Source of the DNA: an uncultured Saprospiraceae bacterium
GTDB taxonomy: Bacteria > Bacteroidota > Bacteroidia > Chitinophagales > Saprospiraceae
DNA: 38,689 bases
Direction: 5' to 3'
Assembly (NCBI GenBank): GCA_937981555.1
Contig: CALJOK010000023.1
Location: 1 to 38,689, forward strand
The first letter of the stretch is position 1, and each line of letters begins with the position of its first letter. Positions 1 through 8,336 of the stretch are shown one piece after another. Under the pieces are notes generated by a model that saw only the letters and a program-made list of their open reading frames with translations, had not been told where the DNA came from and did not search any database. Both the position numbers and the translations under genes were made by a program.

Positions 1-854
1 TGATCAACTATACTAATATCCGATTGAATTTCAATATTGGAGATTCTGAAAAAGCTTCTGAACCACTTTGGTGGGTAAGTCCTATGGATTTATTAGCTGA
101 TGATATCGCAGAAGTAAAAGCTCGTCCAAAAATTGATATGACTGACACTGATGGAGATGGTGTTATTGATATGCTAGACCAAGAGAAAAACTCTACTGCT
201 GGATTTCCAGTAGATACTAGAGGAATTGCTTTAGATAGCGATGGAGATGGTGTACTTGATGGTAATGATAAAGAGCCATACACACCTGCTGGATATGTCA
301 ATACAGTTGATGCTGATGGTATTTCATCTATTCCTACTCCAAATTATACTAACGAAGATGATGTAAATCGGATCGTAGATGCTAAAATTGCTGCAAACTC
401 TGCTGCTACTCCAGTACCTTCGGCTTCTGATTGGTTCTTACCAATGATTCACTTCGATTTTAACAAGTATAGCTTGAAAAATTCTTCTTATGGTTCTTTG
501 CATCACGTAGCTACTGTTATGAAGCAAAATCCAAATGTAAGAGTTGTCGTTTCAGGTCACACAGATAGAACTTCTAGCAATTGCTATAATGAAGTACTTT
601 CTTATAACCGTGCTGAAACTGCGATTAATTACTTGGTAAGCAAGTATGGAATTTCTAGAGATCGTTTAGTATTACGATACGGTGGTGAAGAAACAAACTT
701 AGTTGCTACTAATGCTAAGAATATGATGAATCGTCGAGTTGAATTTAGTTTAGCTAATGGCGAAACTGAAATGGGACGACCTGATTGCCGAGCAAATGCT
801 GGCTCTGGAGCAGGTGGAACTAATTTCTCAGGAAATAAAGAAGCAGGTTTTTAA
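1..854 (+). CDS. OmpA family outer-membrane protein, 5' end outside window
   Basis: The reading frame is open to the left edge (first full codon at nt 3), so the start is missing; the first in-frame start-like codon, a TTG at 24, is internal. The first residues (YTNIRLNFNIGD) look like the last strand of a beta-barrel. Two acidic calcium-type repeats of the thrombospondin type 3 kind follow (DTDGDGVIDMLD and DSDGDGVLDGND, about nt 145-270). An OmpA peptidoglycan-binding domain (about nt 430-770) has the motifs IHFDFNKYSL, GHTDRTSSN and YNRAETA, including the Asp and Arg that bind diaminopimelate in this family. It is likely an outer-membrane protein tethering the membrane to the wall. The C-terminus is a short Gly-rich tail. 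A strong terminator follows 27 nt after the stop. The barrel is inferred from only a few residues. Confidence 0.9.
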   Translation, partial: INYTNIRLNFNIGDSEKASEPLWWVSPMDLLADDIAEVKARPKIDMTDTDGDGVIDMLDQEKNSTAGFPVDTRGIALDSDGDGVLDGNDKEPYTPAGYVNTVDADGISSIPTPNYTNEDDVNRIVDAKIAANSAATPVPSASDWFLPMIHFDFNKYSLKNSSYGSLHHVATVMKQNPNVRVVVSGHTDRTSSNCYNEVLSYNRAETAINYLVSKYGISRDRLVLRYGGEETNLVATNAKNMMNRRVEFSLANGETEMGRPDCRANAGSGAGGTNFSGNKEAGF

Positions 855-881
855 GACAGACCTACTTTTGAAGATAAAAAA

Positions 882-917
882 ACGGGCTATCATTAATTTG
901 ATAGTCCGTTTTTTTTT
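882..917 (+). terminator. Intrinsic terminator after the OmpA gene
   Basis: An 11-bp stem (882-892 with 899-909, one G-T pair) with a 6-nt loop is followed by nine T residues. It lies directly behind the OmpA stop codon and before the convergent CoA-binding gene. Confidence 0.85.
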
Positions 918-940
918 AGAGGAGGCTAAATTTAGAAATA

Positions 941-1300
941 TTAATATTGTCCAACTGAAAGTAAAACTAAAGTGCACGCAATTTCTGATTTAATTCCATT
1001 CTCTTTTGCTAGTTTTACTAATTCTGGATTCTCCGTTCCAGGATTAAAAATAATTCGGTTAGGTTTTAATCCAATGATGTAATCATAAAACTCAATCTGC
1101 CGTTTTGGATTTAAATAAAGTGTAATGGTATCAATCCCTTCGACCTTTGGTTTTCCTAAAAGAATCTCTATCCCATCAATTTTACCTGCACGATTTCCGA
1201 CAGGTACAACTTCATGATTGTATAATTTTAATCTTCGAGTAGCGATATTTCCATACCTGTCAGGTTTGGTAGATGCGCCTAATACTAATGTTTTTTTCAT
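941..1300 (-). CDS. CoA-binding domain protein (YccU-like)
   Basis: This 119-residue protein is a single small Rossmann domain. The N-terminal motif TLVLGASTKPDRYGN, the central HEVVPVGNR, and the later IIFNPGTENPEL and GIKSEIACTLVLLS match the CoA_binding/YccU family. The family folds like the CoA-binding part of succinyl-CoA synthetase, but its physiological role is not established. Length is normal for the stand-alone family. It lies downstream of pdhC on the same strand, but an intrinsic terminator sits 10 nt before its ATG. It is therefore transcribed by read-through or from a promoter I could not identify. Acetyl-CoA chemistry next door is suggestive only. Confidence 0.85.
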   Translation of the reverse strand: MKKTLVLGASTKPDRYGNIATRRLKLYNHEVVPVGNRAGKIDGIEILLGKPKVEGIDTITLYLNPKRQIEFYDYIIGLKPNRIIFNPGTENPELVKLAKENGIKSEIACTLVLLSVGQY

Positions 1301-1309
1301 AATAATTTA

Positions 1310-1352
1310 AACAAAAAAGTCGAAACAAGGTTTTTAACTCATTTCGACTTTA
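1310..1352 (-). terminator. Terminator or attenuator between pdhC and the CoA-binding gene
   Basis: On the minus strand a 10-bp stem AAAGTCGAAA/TTTCGACTTT is followed by a short T run. It lies after the pdhC stop and ends about 10 nt before the ATG of the next minus-strand gene, so it could modulate read-through. Confidence 0.65.
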
Positions 1353-1372
1353 ATTTTTTTTGGTAAAAAAAA

Positions 1373-2656
1373 TTAAACCAACATTCGAATTGGATCTTCC
1401 ATTACAGATTTAAATGTCTGCAAAAATTCAGCACCAGTAGCTCCATCCACAACTCTATGATCGCAAGACAAAGTCACTTTCATACGTTTACCTGGTACAA
1501 CTGCTCCATCTTTAACAACTGGTTTATCTACGATTGCTCCAACTGCCAATGAACAAGCATTTGGTCGATTGACGATTGCTGTAAATTCTTCAATTCCATA
1601 ATTTCCTAAATTCGAAACCATAAATGTACTTCCTTGCATTTCTTCAGGAGGTAATTTTTTATCTCTTGCCAAACCAGCCATTGATCTAACTTCAGCATTG
1701 ATTTGAGACAATGATTTCATGTCCGTATGTTTTATAACTGGAAGTAATAATCCATCAGGTGTTGCTACAGCAACTCCGATATTAATGCTTTGATTATATC
1801 GAATGGTACTATCATCAAGCCAAGAAGCATTGATAACTGTATGTTTGCGAAGAGCAACAGCTGCAGCTTTTAACACTAAATCATTATAAGAAATTTTAGT
1901 AGGAGAAATTTCATTCATCTTAGTACGAGACTCAATCGCTTTTTCCATATCCATTTCAATGGTCAAGTAAAAATGAGGAGCCGAAAATTTATTAGCCACT
2001 ACATTTTTAGAAATTGCTTTTCGCATCATGCTCATTGGCACATCTTCAAAACCTTCTCCGCCAGAATGAACAAAAGGTTGAATCGCAGGAGGTCCCTGTT
2101 TTTCAGCTTTAGGCTGAGTTGGTGCACTTGCTGGAGCAGATCCTGCTCCTCCTAAAAATGCTTCCACATCTTTTTTCACAATTCTACCATTATCACCTGA
2201 GCCTGTAATTTGAGAAATATCAATTCCAGCTTCTGATGCCATACTTTTAGCTAAGGGGGAAGCTTTAATTCTTGCTTCTGACTTAGCTGCACTAGGAGAT
2301 TCAACTATATCAACATTAGCTGTTTCTACTTTTGTAGGTTCTGCTGCAGGACTTGGAGCAGAGGCAGCTGGAGCGCTTCCACCACCTTCATCGGCAGCAA
2401 TGGCAGCTTTCCAATCTTCTCCTTCTTCACCAACTACGGCAATCACACCATTGATTGGCACTGTCCCTTCTTTGACAGCGATATGCAAAAGCACACCCTC
2501 AGTATAACTATCTAATTCCATTGTTGCTTTATCCGTTTCCACTTCTGCCAGAGTATCACCTGGTTCTACTGCTTCACCTTCTTCTTTTAACCATCCTACG
2601 ATGTTACCTTCGGTCATTGTATCACTCATACGAGGCATTCGAATTACTTCAGCCAT
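1373..2656 (-). CDS. pdhC: Pyruvate dehydrogenase complex E2, dihydrolipoamide acetyltransferase
   Basis: This is the E2 core of pyruvate dehydrogenase, which transfers the acetyl group from lipoamide to CoA in the cytoplasm. It has 427 residues. One N-terminal lipoyl domain (about 1-80) carries the lipoylation site VETDKATME with Lys43. A Pro/Ala/Ser-rich linker follows, then the peripheral subunit-binding domain (about 127-166, KASPLAKSMASE and GRIVKKDVEAF). A catalytic chloramphenicol-acetyltransferase-like domain (about 203-427) carries the active-site motif DHRVVDG with His400 and Asp404. Many Bacteroidota E2 proteins carry more than one lipoyl domain; only one is seen here. The E1 and E3 genes are not in the window. 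A 2-oxoglutarate or branched-chain E2 is possible, but the IRMPRMSDTMTEG start is typical of the pyruvate enzyme. The gene is divergent from recR. Confidence 0.93.
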   Translation of the reverse strand: MAEVIRMPRMSDTMTEGNIVGWLKEEGEAVEPGDTLAEVETDKATMELDSYTEGVLLHIAVKEGTVPINGVIAVVGEEGEDWKAAIAADEGGGSAPAASAPSPAAEPTKVETANVDIVESPSAAKSEARIKASPLAKSMASEAGIDISQITGSGDNGRIVKKDVEAFLGGAGSAPASAPTQPKAEKQGPPAIQPFVHSGGEGFEDVPMSMMRKAISKNVVANKFSAPHFYLTIEMDMEKAIESRTKMNEISPTKISYNDLVLKAAAVALRKHTVINASWLDDSTIRYNQSINIGVAVATPDGLLLPVIKHTDMKSLSQINAEVRSMAGLARDKKLPPEEMQGSTFMVSNLGNYGIEEFTAIVNRPNACSLAVGAIVDKPVVKDGAVVPGKRMKVTLSCDHRVVDGATGAEFLQTFKSVMEDPIRMLV

Positions 2657-2692
2657 AATATTTTACTTTTATTTATTTTTTGAATTGATAAA

Positions 2693-2731
2693 AAATAGGA
2701 ATTGCAAAAATGCAATATTTAAATAGGAATT
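2693..2731. promoter_or_regulatory. Operator-like repeats in the pdhC-recR divergent region
   Basis: Two exact 11-bp direct repeats (AAATAGGAATT at 2693-2703 and 2721-2731, 28 bp apart) flank a perfect inverted repeat, ATTGCA-AAAA-TGCAAT at 2701-2716. The position, about 40 bp upstream of pdhC between divergent genes, suits a regulator site. The regulator is unknown and the function is inferred from structure alone. Confidence 0.35.
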
Positions 2732-2845
2732 CCAGAGAATTTATTAAGAAAAATATGGAAAATTTAACATTTTAGAATCAATAAGGTTTTTGATTTTCAT
2801 TAAAAAACTGCTTCTAAAAACTAAATATATTTGAGTCCAAGTACT

Positions 2846-2853
2846 TACCTTTG
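2846..2853 (+). promoter_or_regulatory. Possible -7 element of recR
   Basis: TACCTTTG matches the Bacteroidota -7 consensus TAnnTTTG and ends 4 nt before the recR ATG, which would give a leaderless transcript. No well-spaced TTG -33 element was found, so support is weak. Confidence 0.3.
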
Positions 2854-2857
2854 TTTT

Positions 2858-3472
2858 ATGAATTTTACGTCCAAATTAATAGAAGAATCTGTCGAAGCAT
2901 TTTCGAGTTTACCGGGTATTGGTAAGAAATCTGCTTTGCGTCTTGTTTTATACTTAATGAATCAGTCGAAAGAGACGACGCATGACTTTACCGCAGCACT
3001 TATTAATATGCGCGAAAATATAAAAACATGTTCTAATTGTCATAATATTTCAGATACTGAAATTTGTGGAGTGTGTTCTGATATGCGAAGAGATCGGTCA
3101 GTTATATGTATAGTGGAAAATATTCGTGATGTGATGGCGATCGAAGATACGGGACAATTTCGAGGTATGTATCATGTGCTTGGTGGAGTTATTTCTCCAA
3201 TCGAAGGAATTGGTCCAGCTGATTTGAACATCACTTCTTTGGAAGCTCGTTTGCAAAAAGAAGAAACTAAAGAAGTTATCATGGCGGTCAGTCCAACGAT
3301 AGAAGGTGACACCACGATTTTTTATATTTCAAAAAAACTGAAAGATATGAACGTAAAAGTAAGTACGATTGCTAGAGGTGTTTCTTTTGGTGGAGAATTG
3401 GAATATGCAGATGAACTAACCTTGGGACGTTCGATCGTAGCAAGAATTCCTTATCGAATAAAAGGAGAATAG
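2858..3472 (+). CDS. recR: Recombination mediator protein RecR
   Basis: RecR acts with RecO and RecF to load RecA at single-strand gaps. The 204-residue product has normal family length. The N-terminal helix-hairpin-helix contains LPGIGKKSALR. A four-cysteine zinc finger follows (Cys58, Cys61, Cys70, Cys73: CSNC...CGVC). The Toprim domain (about 80-180) has CIVENIRDVMAIE and YHVLGGVISP. The ATG at 2858 was chosen over an in-frame TTG at 2831 because it gives the family's usual N-terminus. The stop is 8 nt before the ATG of the glycosyltransferase gene, so the two are probably co-transcribed. Confidence 0.95.
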   Translation: MNFTSKLIEESVEAFSSLPGIGKKSALRLVLYLMNQSKETTHDFTAALINMRENIKTCSNCHNISDTEICGVCSDMRRDRSVICIVENIRDVMAIEDTGQFRGMYHVLGGVISPIEGIGPADLNITSLEARLQKEETKEVIMAVSPTIEGDTTIFYISKKLKDMNVKVSTIARGVSFGGELEYADELTLGRSIVARIPYRIKGE

Positions 3473-3480
3473 GATAGCCA

Positions 3481-5460
3481 ATGAAGCTTTCCATCATCAT
3501 CGTCAACTATAATGTCAAATATTTCCTCGAACAAGCATTGCTCTCTGTTCGAAACGCAATCAAGCACGTCAATGCGGAAGTTTTTGTGGTCGATAATAAT
3601 TCGGTAGATGATTCTTGCCAAATGGTTTTGCAAAAATTCCCTGAGGTAAAACTGATTCAGAATAAATCCAATCCTGGTTTTTCCATAGCTAATAACCAAG
3701 CCATTCAGCAATCAAAAGGAGAGTATGTTTTGCTTCTCAATCCTGACACAGTTGTCGAAGAAGATACTTTTGAAAAGTGTATCGCTTTTATGGATAGTCA
3801 TTCAGATGCAGGAGGCTTGGGAGTGAAAATGATTGATGGCTCTGGCCAATTTTTACCTGAGTCAAAAAGAGGGTTTCCTTCTCCATTTGTTGCCTTTTGT
3901 AAAACGTTTGGGTTGTCTCGAATTTTTCCAAAATCAAAAACTTTTAATCGTTATCATTTAGGTTTCTTAGATGAAAATAAAACGCACGAAGTTGATGTTT
4001 TAGCGGGTGCATTTATGATGTTGAGAAAATCGGTTTTGGATAAAATTGGTTTGCTCGATGAGTCATTTTTTATGTATGGCGAAGACATAGATTTATCCTA
4101 TCGGATAGTGAAAGCGGGGTATAAAAATTACTACTTCGCAGACACTACAATTATTCACTATAAAGGGGAAAGTACGAAAAAAGGCAGCCTGAATTATGTC
4201 AAAGTTTTTTACAATGCCATGATTATTTTTGCCCGTAAACACTTTGTTGGAGAAAAAGCGAAACTGTTTATTTTGATGCTTCATGCTGCTATTTATTTTA
4301 GGGCATTTATCACTTTAGCAGGAAGCTTTTTTAGACGCATTTATTTGCCCTTGATTGATGCAGCATTGATGCTGGGAGGACTTTTTATTTTAAAAGAATT
4401 TTGGGCAACGATTTATTATGACGAACCAGATTATTACCAATCTGCATACTTGTGGTTTAACTTTCCTTTATACATAACTATTTGGTTATCAGCGATTTAT
4501 TTTAGCGGTGGCTATGATGAAAAGTATAATATTCGTCGGTTAGTTCGAGGCGTTTTGATGGGGTCTTTGTTGCTTGCTGCTGTTTATGGTTTCTTAGATT
4601 TGCAATATCGGCCTTCCCGTGCGTTGATTGTTATGGGAGCAGTTTGGACGTTGTTTTCAACGACAAGTGTACGTATGCTTTTGCATTTTTTTCAATATAG
4701 AAATTTTAATATTGGGAAAACAGAGCAGTCCAATTTAGTCATCGTTGGAAGCAAAAATGAAAGTGATCGAGTGATAAATTTATTGATGCAAGCTCGTGTC
4801 GATACTAATTTGATTGGTACCGTTTCTCCCGAAGGAGTTGAAGATTCAAAAACGTATTTAAGTAGTTTAGAGCAGCTTGATGAAGTTGTTCATATTTATA
4901 AAATTCATGAAATTATTTTTTGTTCCAAAGACATTCCTGCGCAAAATATTATGCAATGGATGACTTGTCTTGGAACGGATTTGGATTATAAAATTGTCCC
5001 TGAAGAAAGCCTCAGTATTATCGGAAGTAGTTCCAAAAATACTGCTGGTGAATTGTATACGATTGACATTCGTTTCCAAATTGCTGACTACATGAATCGA
5101 CGAAATAAAAGGATGCTAGACATCATTCTTAGCATCACTTTTATGGTTCTATTTTTATTGTTTTTTATTATTGTAAAAAATAAGATTGGATTCGCTGGGA
5201 ATATTTATCAAGTGCTTTTTGGTAATAAAAGTTGGGTAGGATATATTTTAAATAACAATAATATTAACACGCCAAAAATTATCGAGAATTTACCTCAAAT
5301 TCGATCAGGAGTTTTGTCTCCTTTAGATGCCTTAAAGTTAGATCAACTCAATGATCCAACCATTGATCGATTGAATTTTTTATATGCTAAAGATTACGAA
5401 GTGTCCAATGATCTTGATATTATTTGGAAGGGAATTCGGAATCTTGGAAACTCAAAATAG
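3481..5460 (+). CDS. GT2 glycosyltransferase fused to a membrane region and remnant sugar-transferase domain
   Basis: The 659-residue fusion begins with a family 2 glycosyltransferase of the WbbL/rhamnosyltransferase type (about 1-250). It shows LSIIIVNYNVKYFLEQAL, VVDNNSVDDS, the LLNPDT metal/nucleotide region and DESFFMYGEDIDLSYR. Several membrane helices follow (about 260-410). A Rossmann-like domain (about 415-530, LVIVGSKNESDRVINLL) resembles the CoA_binding_3 part of polyprenyl glycosylphosphotransferases. A last membrane helix follows, then a short tail with IYQVLFGNKSWVGY and LPQIRSGVLSPLDAL. That tail aligns with the end of the bacterial sugar-transferase domain, but its catalytic centre (KFRxM and the DELPQ region) is absent. 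It probably builds surface polysaccharide at the inner membrane, with the C-terminal half structural or regulatory. It follows recR by 8 nt. No clear terminator was seen behind it. Confidence 0.85.
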   Translation: MKLSIIIVNYNVKYFLEQALLSVRNAIKHVNAEVFVVDNNSVDDSCQMVLQKFPEVKLIQNKSNPGFSIANNQAIQQSKGEYVLLLNPDTVVEEDTFEKCIAFMDSHSDAGGLGVKMIDGSGQFLPESKRGFPSPFVAFCKTFGLSRIFPKSKTFNRYHLGFLDENKTHEVDVLAGAFMMLRKSVLDKIGLLDESFFMYGEDIDLSYRIVKAGYKNYYFADTTIIHYKGESTKKGSLNYVKVFYNAMIIFARKHFVGEKAKLFILMLHAAIYFRAFITLAGSFFRRIYLPLIDAALMLGGLFILKEFWATIYYDEPDYYQSAYLWFNFPLYITIWLSAIYFSGGYDEKYNIRRLVRGVLMGSLLLAAVYGFLDLQYRPSRALIVMGAVWTLFSTTSVRMLLHFFQYRNFNIGKTEQSNLVIVGSKNESDRVINLLMQARVDTNLIGTVSPEGVEDSKTYLSSLEQLDEVVHIYKIHEIIFCSKDIPAQNIMQWMTCLGTDLDYKIVPEESLSIIGSSSKNTAGELYTIDIRFQIADYMNRRNKRMLDIILSITFMVLFLLFFIIVKNKIGFAGNIYQVLFGNKSWVGYILNNNNINTPKIIENLPQIRSGVLSPLDALKLDQLNDPTIDRLNFLYAKDYEVSNDLDIIWKGIRNLGNSK

Positions 5461-5579
5461 CATTTTCCAAAATCAGAAAGTTAAATTAATTCCTCTCTTC
5501 CAATTCTTTTTGTATTTTTATCCTTCCCCTAATACACACTTATATTTCAATTTGTTTTTATAATCTAAATTAACTAAAG

Positions 5580-8012
5580 ATTAGCCCAAACATCTACTCC
5601 TACTCATTTCGCAAGAAGTGGTGCTACCACTTAGCGCAATTCTGTTTTATTATTGCTGCATGCGTTTTACCTTTTCCCTCTTTTGGGCAAGGGGAAGAGA
5701 TTGCTGTCTCTATTCTTAAATCTCCATTATGGAATCTCGGATTATTTTTTGGAACTGCTTTGTTTAGCCTCTTGGTAGCCTGGATTCGATACATTGTTTC
5801 GAAGGATCGAGCCTATTTGTTTTATTCCATATTTGTGATATTCAATCTACTTTATTTTTTGCATTATTATGAATATTATGGAGGAGTGAAGGTGTTGTTT
5901 AATTTTATTTTTGAAACATTAGCTCCTGATATTCGAATTGTATTCTTATTGTTAGGGTATGTTTTCTATAATTATTTTGCGATTGAATTTCTCAAATTGA
6001 ATGAAGTGAATCCAGCATTAGCAAAGACTTTAAAAAGATGTGCATGGTTAATAATTGGGGTCATTGTTATTCATCTAATATTTTTTCATGCAGGATGGAA
6101 TCCAATAGATGGAGAATTCTCGAAGTATAAAAAGCTACATGATTTTACGATTATAAGTGCAGCAGTCATTGAGATCTATGCTATTTTTAAAGTTTACCAA
6201 GCCAAATCTACCTTATCCAAAATATTAGTTTTGGGAGCTACGCTGTTTTTCTTTGGTTCTTTTTTCGGATTTATATTGACCGTTTCTACAGACTTTGTAA
6301 GTCCATTGTTACAAGAATATCCATTGCTTCCCACACAGATTGGATTTCTATGTGAGGTCTTATTTTTTTCCATCGGTTTGGCGTATCGGACTTTTTTATT
6401 TGAAAAAGAAAAAGACTTTGCGAATGAAAAATACATTCAGAAGTTGCAAGAAAATCTACAATTAGAATTAGAAAGAAAAGATGCTTTAAAGTATAAAGAA
6501 ATCAATGATTTGAAGTCAAGACTTTATACTAATATCACGCATGAGTTCCGAACTCCGCTGACGGTCATCATGGGAATGACTGAACAATTGGAAGAAAATC
6601 CTAAAATAAATTTAAAAAATCGCCTACAAACTATTCAACGAAATAGTGGGCAATTATTAGACCTGGTCAATCAATTATTAGAGTTAAATCGATTGGAAGA
6701 AGGTTCTATTCAACCTAAATTGCAGCAAGGTCGGATCATTCAATATTTAAAATATTTGACGGAATCCTATCAATCTTTTGCTTGGTCTAAGCAGAGAAGT
6801 TTGTCTTTTCATTCCGAGGTAGAAGGTGATTTTTTGATGGATTATGATCCCAAAAGATTACAACGAATTTTAATTAATTTACTTTCAAATGCTATAAAAT
6901 TCACTCCTGAGTTAGGGCAGATAAAAGTTTCTATAAAAAAGGATTTAGATCGTAATTCGCTGATTATCAGGGTTGCAGATACAGGGCAAGGTATTCCAGC
7001 AGAAGCATTGCCCCATGTTTTTGAGCGATTTTATCAAGTAGATAATTCATCGACTAAAAGCATTCAAGGAACAGGAGTTGGTTTAGCTCTGGTCAAGGAA
7101 ATGACTGAGTTATTAAATGGAAATATTTTATGTAAAAGTATTGTTGGAAAAGGTACCACTTTTGAGTTGTCATTTCCAATCACTAATAGTGCAATATTAG
7201 ATTTGTCTAAAATTGAAATCCTAAATCCAAGTTTGACAGCCGTAAAAGATAAGAACCATGAGGAAGAGATGATCAATTTTGAAGATGGGAAACCAATTCT
7301 TTTGATTGTCGAAGATAATGATGACGTGGCAGAATATTTGAAATCTTGTTTGTCTCCACATTATCAATTTCTTTTTGCGAAAAATGGAAGAATTGGTTTG
7401 GAAGAAGCTTTTGAAAGAATTCCTGACATTATTATTAGTGATGTGATGATGCCAGAAATGGACGGATTTGAATTATGTGAGAAACTAAAAAATGATTCTC
7501 GAACTAATCATATTCCAATCATTTTATTAACGGCTAAATCGACGACTAAGGACAAATTGGAAGGACTTTCGAAAGGGGCAGATGCCTATTTGGAAAAACC
7601 ATTTGACAAAGAGGAATTACTTATCCGATTACAACAATTAATTCTACTGCGGAAAAATATTTTGGAAAAAAACAACCTTGAAATAGAGGAGAAACCAGAA
7701 GATCAATTTCTCCAAAAAATACATCAAATCGTTTTAGGTAATATTGAAGATTCTGATTTTGATGTGTCTCGTTTAGTAGCTGAAATGGAAATGAGTAGAA
7801 CACAGATTCATCGAAAAATAAAAGCATTGACCGATTTATCGACCACTCAGTTTGTTCGAATTATCCGCATGCAGGAAGCTAAAAAGATATTGGCTTCGAC
7901 CTCTTTTAATGTTTCTGAAGTGGCCTACAAAGTGGGTTATAAGAATCCTACAAATTTTTCTACACACTTCAAAGCTCATTTTGGGATCTCACCAAGCCAA
8001 AGAGATAAGTAG
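5580..8012 (+). CDS. Hybrid two-component sensor kinase/response regulator with AraC-type output (7TM sensor)
   Basis: A one-protein two-component system. Signal peptide-like sequence (RKKW...FCFIIAACVLPFPSFGQ) runs into a seven-helix membrane region of the 7TMR-DISM type (to about nt 6395). A short coiled coil, HisKA (ITHEFRTPLT, His codon at 6540), HATPase (NLLSNAIKFTP, DTGQGIP, GTGVGLALV), a receiver (LLIVEDNDDVAEYL, ISDVMMPEMDG with the Asp codon at 7440, LLTAKS, YLEKPFD) and a C-terminal AraC helix-turn-helix (YKVGYKNPTNFSTHFKAHFG) follow. It should autophosphorylate at the membrane and bind DNA through the fused output. The frame is open from a stop at 5571, but no ATG, GTG or TTG occurs before the TTG at 5760, which lies inside the first membrane helix. 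I therefore extend to the ATT at 5580 (ATC at 5592 is an alternative). The exact start is uncertain. The targets are unknown. Confidence 0.9.
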   Translation: MSPNIYSYSFRKKWCYHLAQFCFIIAACVLPFPSFGQGEEIAVSILKSPLWNLGLFFGTALFSLLVAWIRYIVSKDRAYLFYSIFVIFNLLYFLHYYEYYGGVKVLFNFIFETLAPDIRIVFLLLGYVFYNYFAIEFLKLNEVNPALAKTLKRCAWLIIGVIVIHLIFFHAGWNPIDGEFSKYKKLHDFTIISAAVIEIYAIFKVYQAKSTLSKILVLGATLFFFGSFFGFILTVSTDFVSPLLQEYPLLPTQIGFLCEVLFFSIGLAYRTFLFEKEKDFANEKYIQKLQENLQLELERKDALKYKEINDLKSRLYTNITHEFRTPLTVIMGMTEQLEENPKINLKNRLQTIQRNSGQLLDLVNQLLELNRLEEGSIQPKLQQGRIIQYLKYLTESYQSFAWSKQRSLSFHSEVEGDFLMDYDPKRLQRILINLLSNAIKFTPELGQIKVSIKKDLDRNSLIIRVADTGQGIPAEALPHVFERFYQVDNSSTKSIQGTGVGLALVKEMTELLNGNILCKSIVGKGTTFELSFPITNSAILDLSKIEILNPSLTAVKDKNHEEEMINFEDGKPILLIVEDNDDVAEYLKSCLSPHYQFLFAKNGRIGLEEAFERIPDIIISDVMMPEMDGFELCEKLKNDSRTNHIPIILLTAKSTTKDKLEGLSKGADAYLEKPFDKEELLIRLQQLILLRKNILEKNNLEIEEKPEDQFLQKIHQIVLGNIEDSDFDVSRLVAEMEMSRTQIHRKIKALTDLSTTQFVRIIRMQEAKKILASTSFNVSEVAYKVGYKNPTNFSTHFKAHFGISPSQRDK

Positions 8013-8036
8013 TTGATTATCAGTATTTTAGGGTGT

Positions 8037-8078
8037 TTGTTTCATTGTTAATGAAACAATAGCATATGTATTTTTTTT
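8037..8078 (+). terminator. Likely terminator of the hybrid kinase gene
   Basis: A perfect 10-bp stem (TTGTTTCATT/AATGAAACAA, 8037-8046 with 8050-8059) with a 3-nt loop lies 24 nt after the stop codon. A T run follows at 8071-8078, slightly farther from the stem than usual. Confidence 0.6.
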
Positions 8079-8140
8079 AAAAGGGAACATATTCATAACT
8101 TTTTAAAACCACATTTCAAGAATAGAGATTAAGAACACAT

Positions 8141-8312
8141 TAAATTTGTATCCTATTTTAAAAAATAAGGCAACACCCTTAAATCTCATAACCCTCCTCT
8201 CATGCTGTGATTTAAAATGCACTTTTTAATTATTAAACCTAAAGAGAGATTGTAGCCTTTTAACCAAATGGATAATCAACCCTTTCTTCGTCCTGAAGAA
8301 AGGGTTTTTTTG
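8141..8312 (+). ncRNA. Possible small RNA between promoter-like and terminator elements
   Basis: The stretch 8013-8336 holds no convincing gene. After the kinase terminator, TAAATTTG (8141-8148) matches the TAnnTTTG promoter element, though a proper TTG -33 box is not clear. About 130 nt later a strong intrinsic terminator stands at 8278-8312. Together they could bound a transcript of roughly 160 nt. No known RNA family is recognised, so this is a positional inference. Confidence 0.3.
8278..8312 (+). terminator. Strong intrinsic terminator
   Basis: A perfect 12-bp stem AACCCTTTCTTC/GAAGAAAGGGTT (8278-8289 with 8295-8306) has a 5-nt loop and then T residues. It points along the plus strand and lies 266 nt beyond the kinase stop, just before a convergent gene. 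Confidence 0.8.
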
Positions 8313-8336
8313 ATGATGGAAGATTGGTTATTTTAT

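Noticed and set aside
757-993. A 78-codon frame starting inside the OmpA gene
   Set aside because: It overlaps the well-supported OmpA end in another frame and runs through the terminator hairpin and into the convergent gene. No domain is recognisable.
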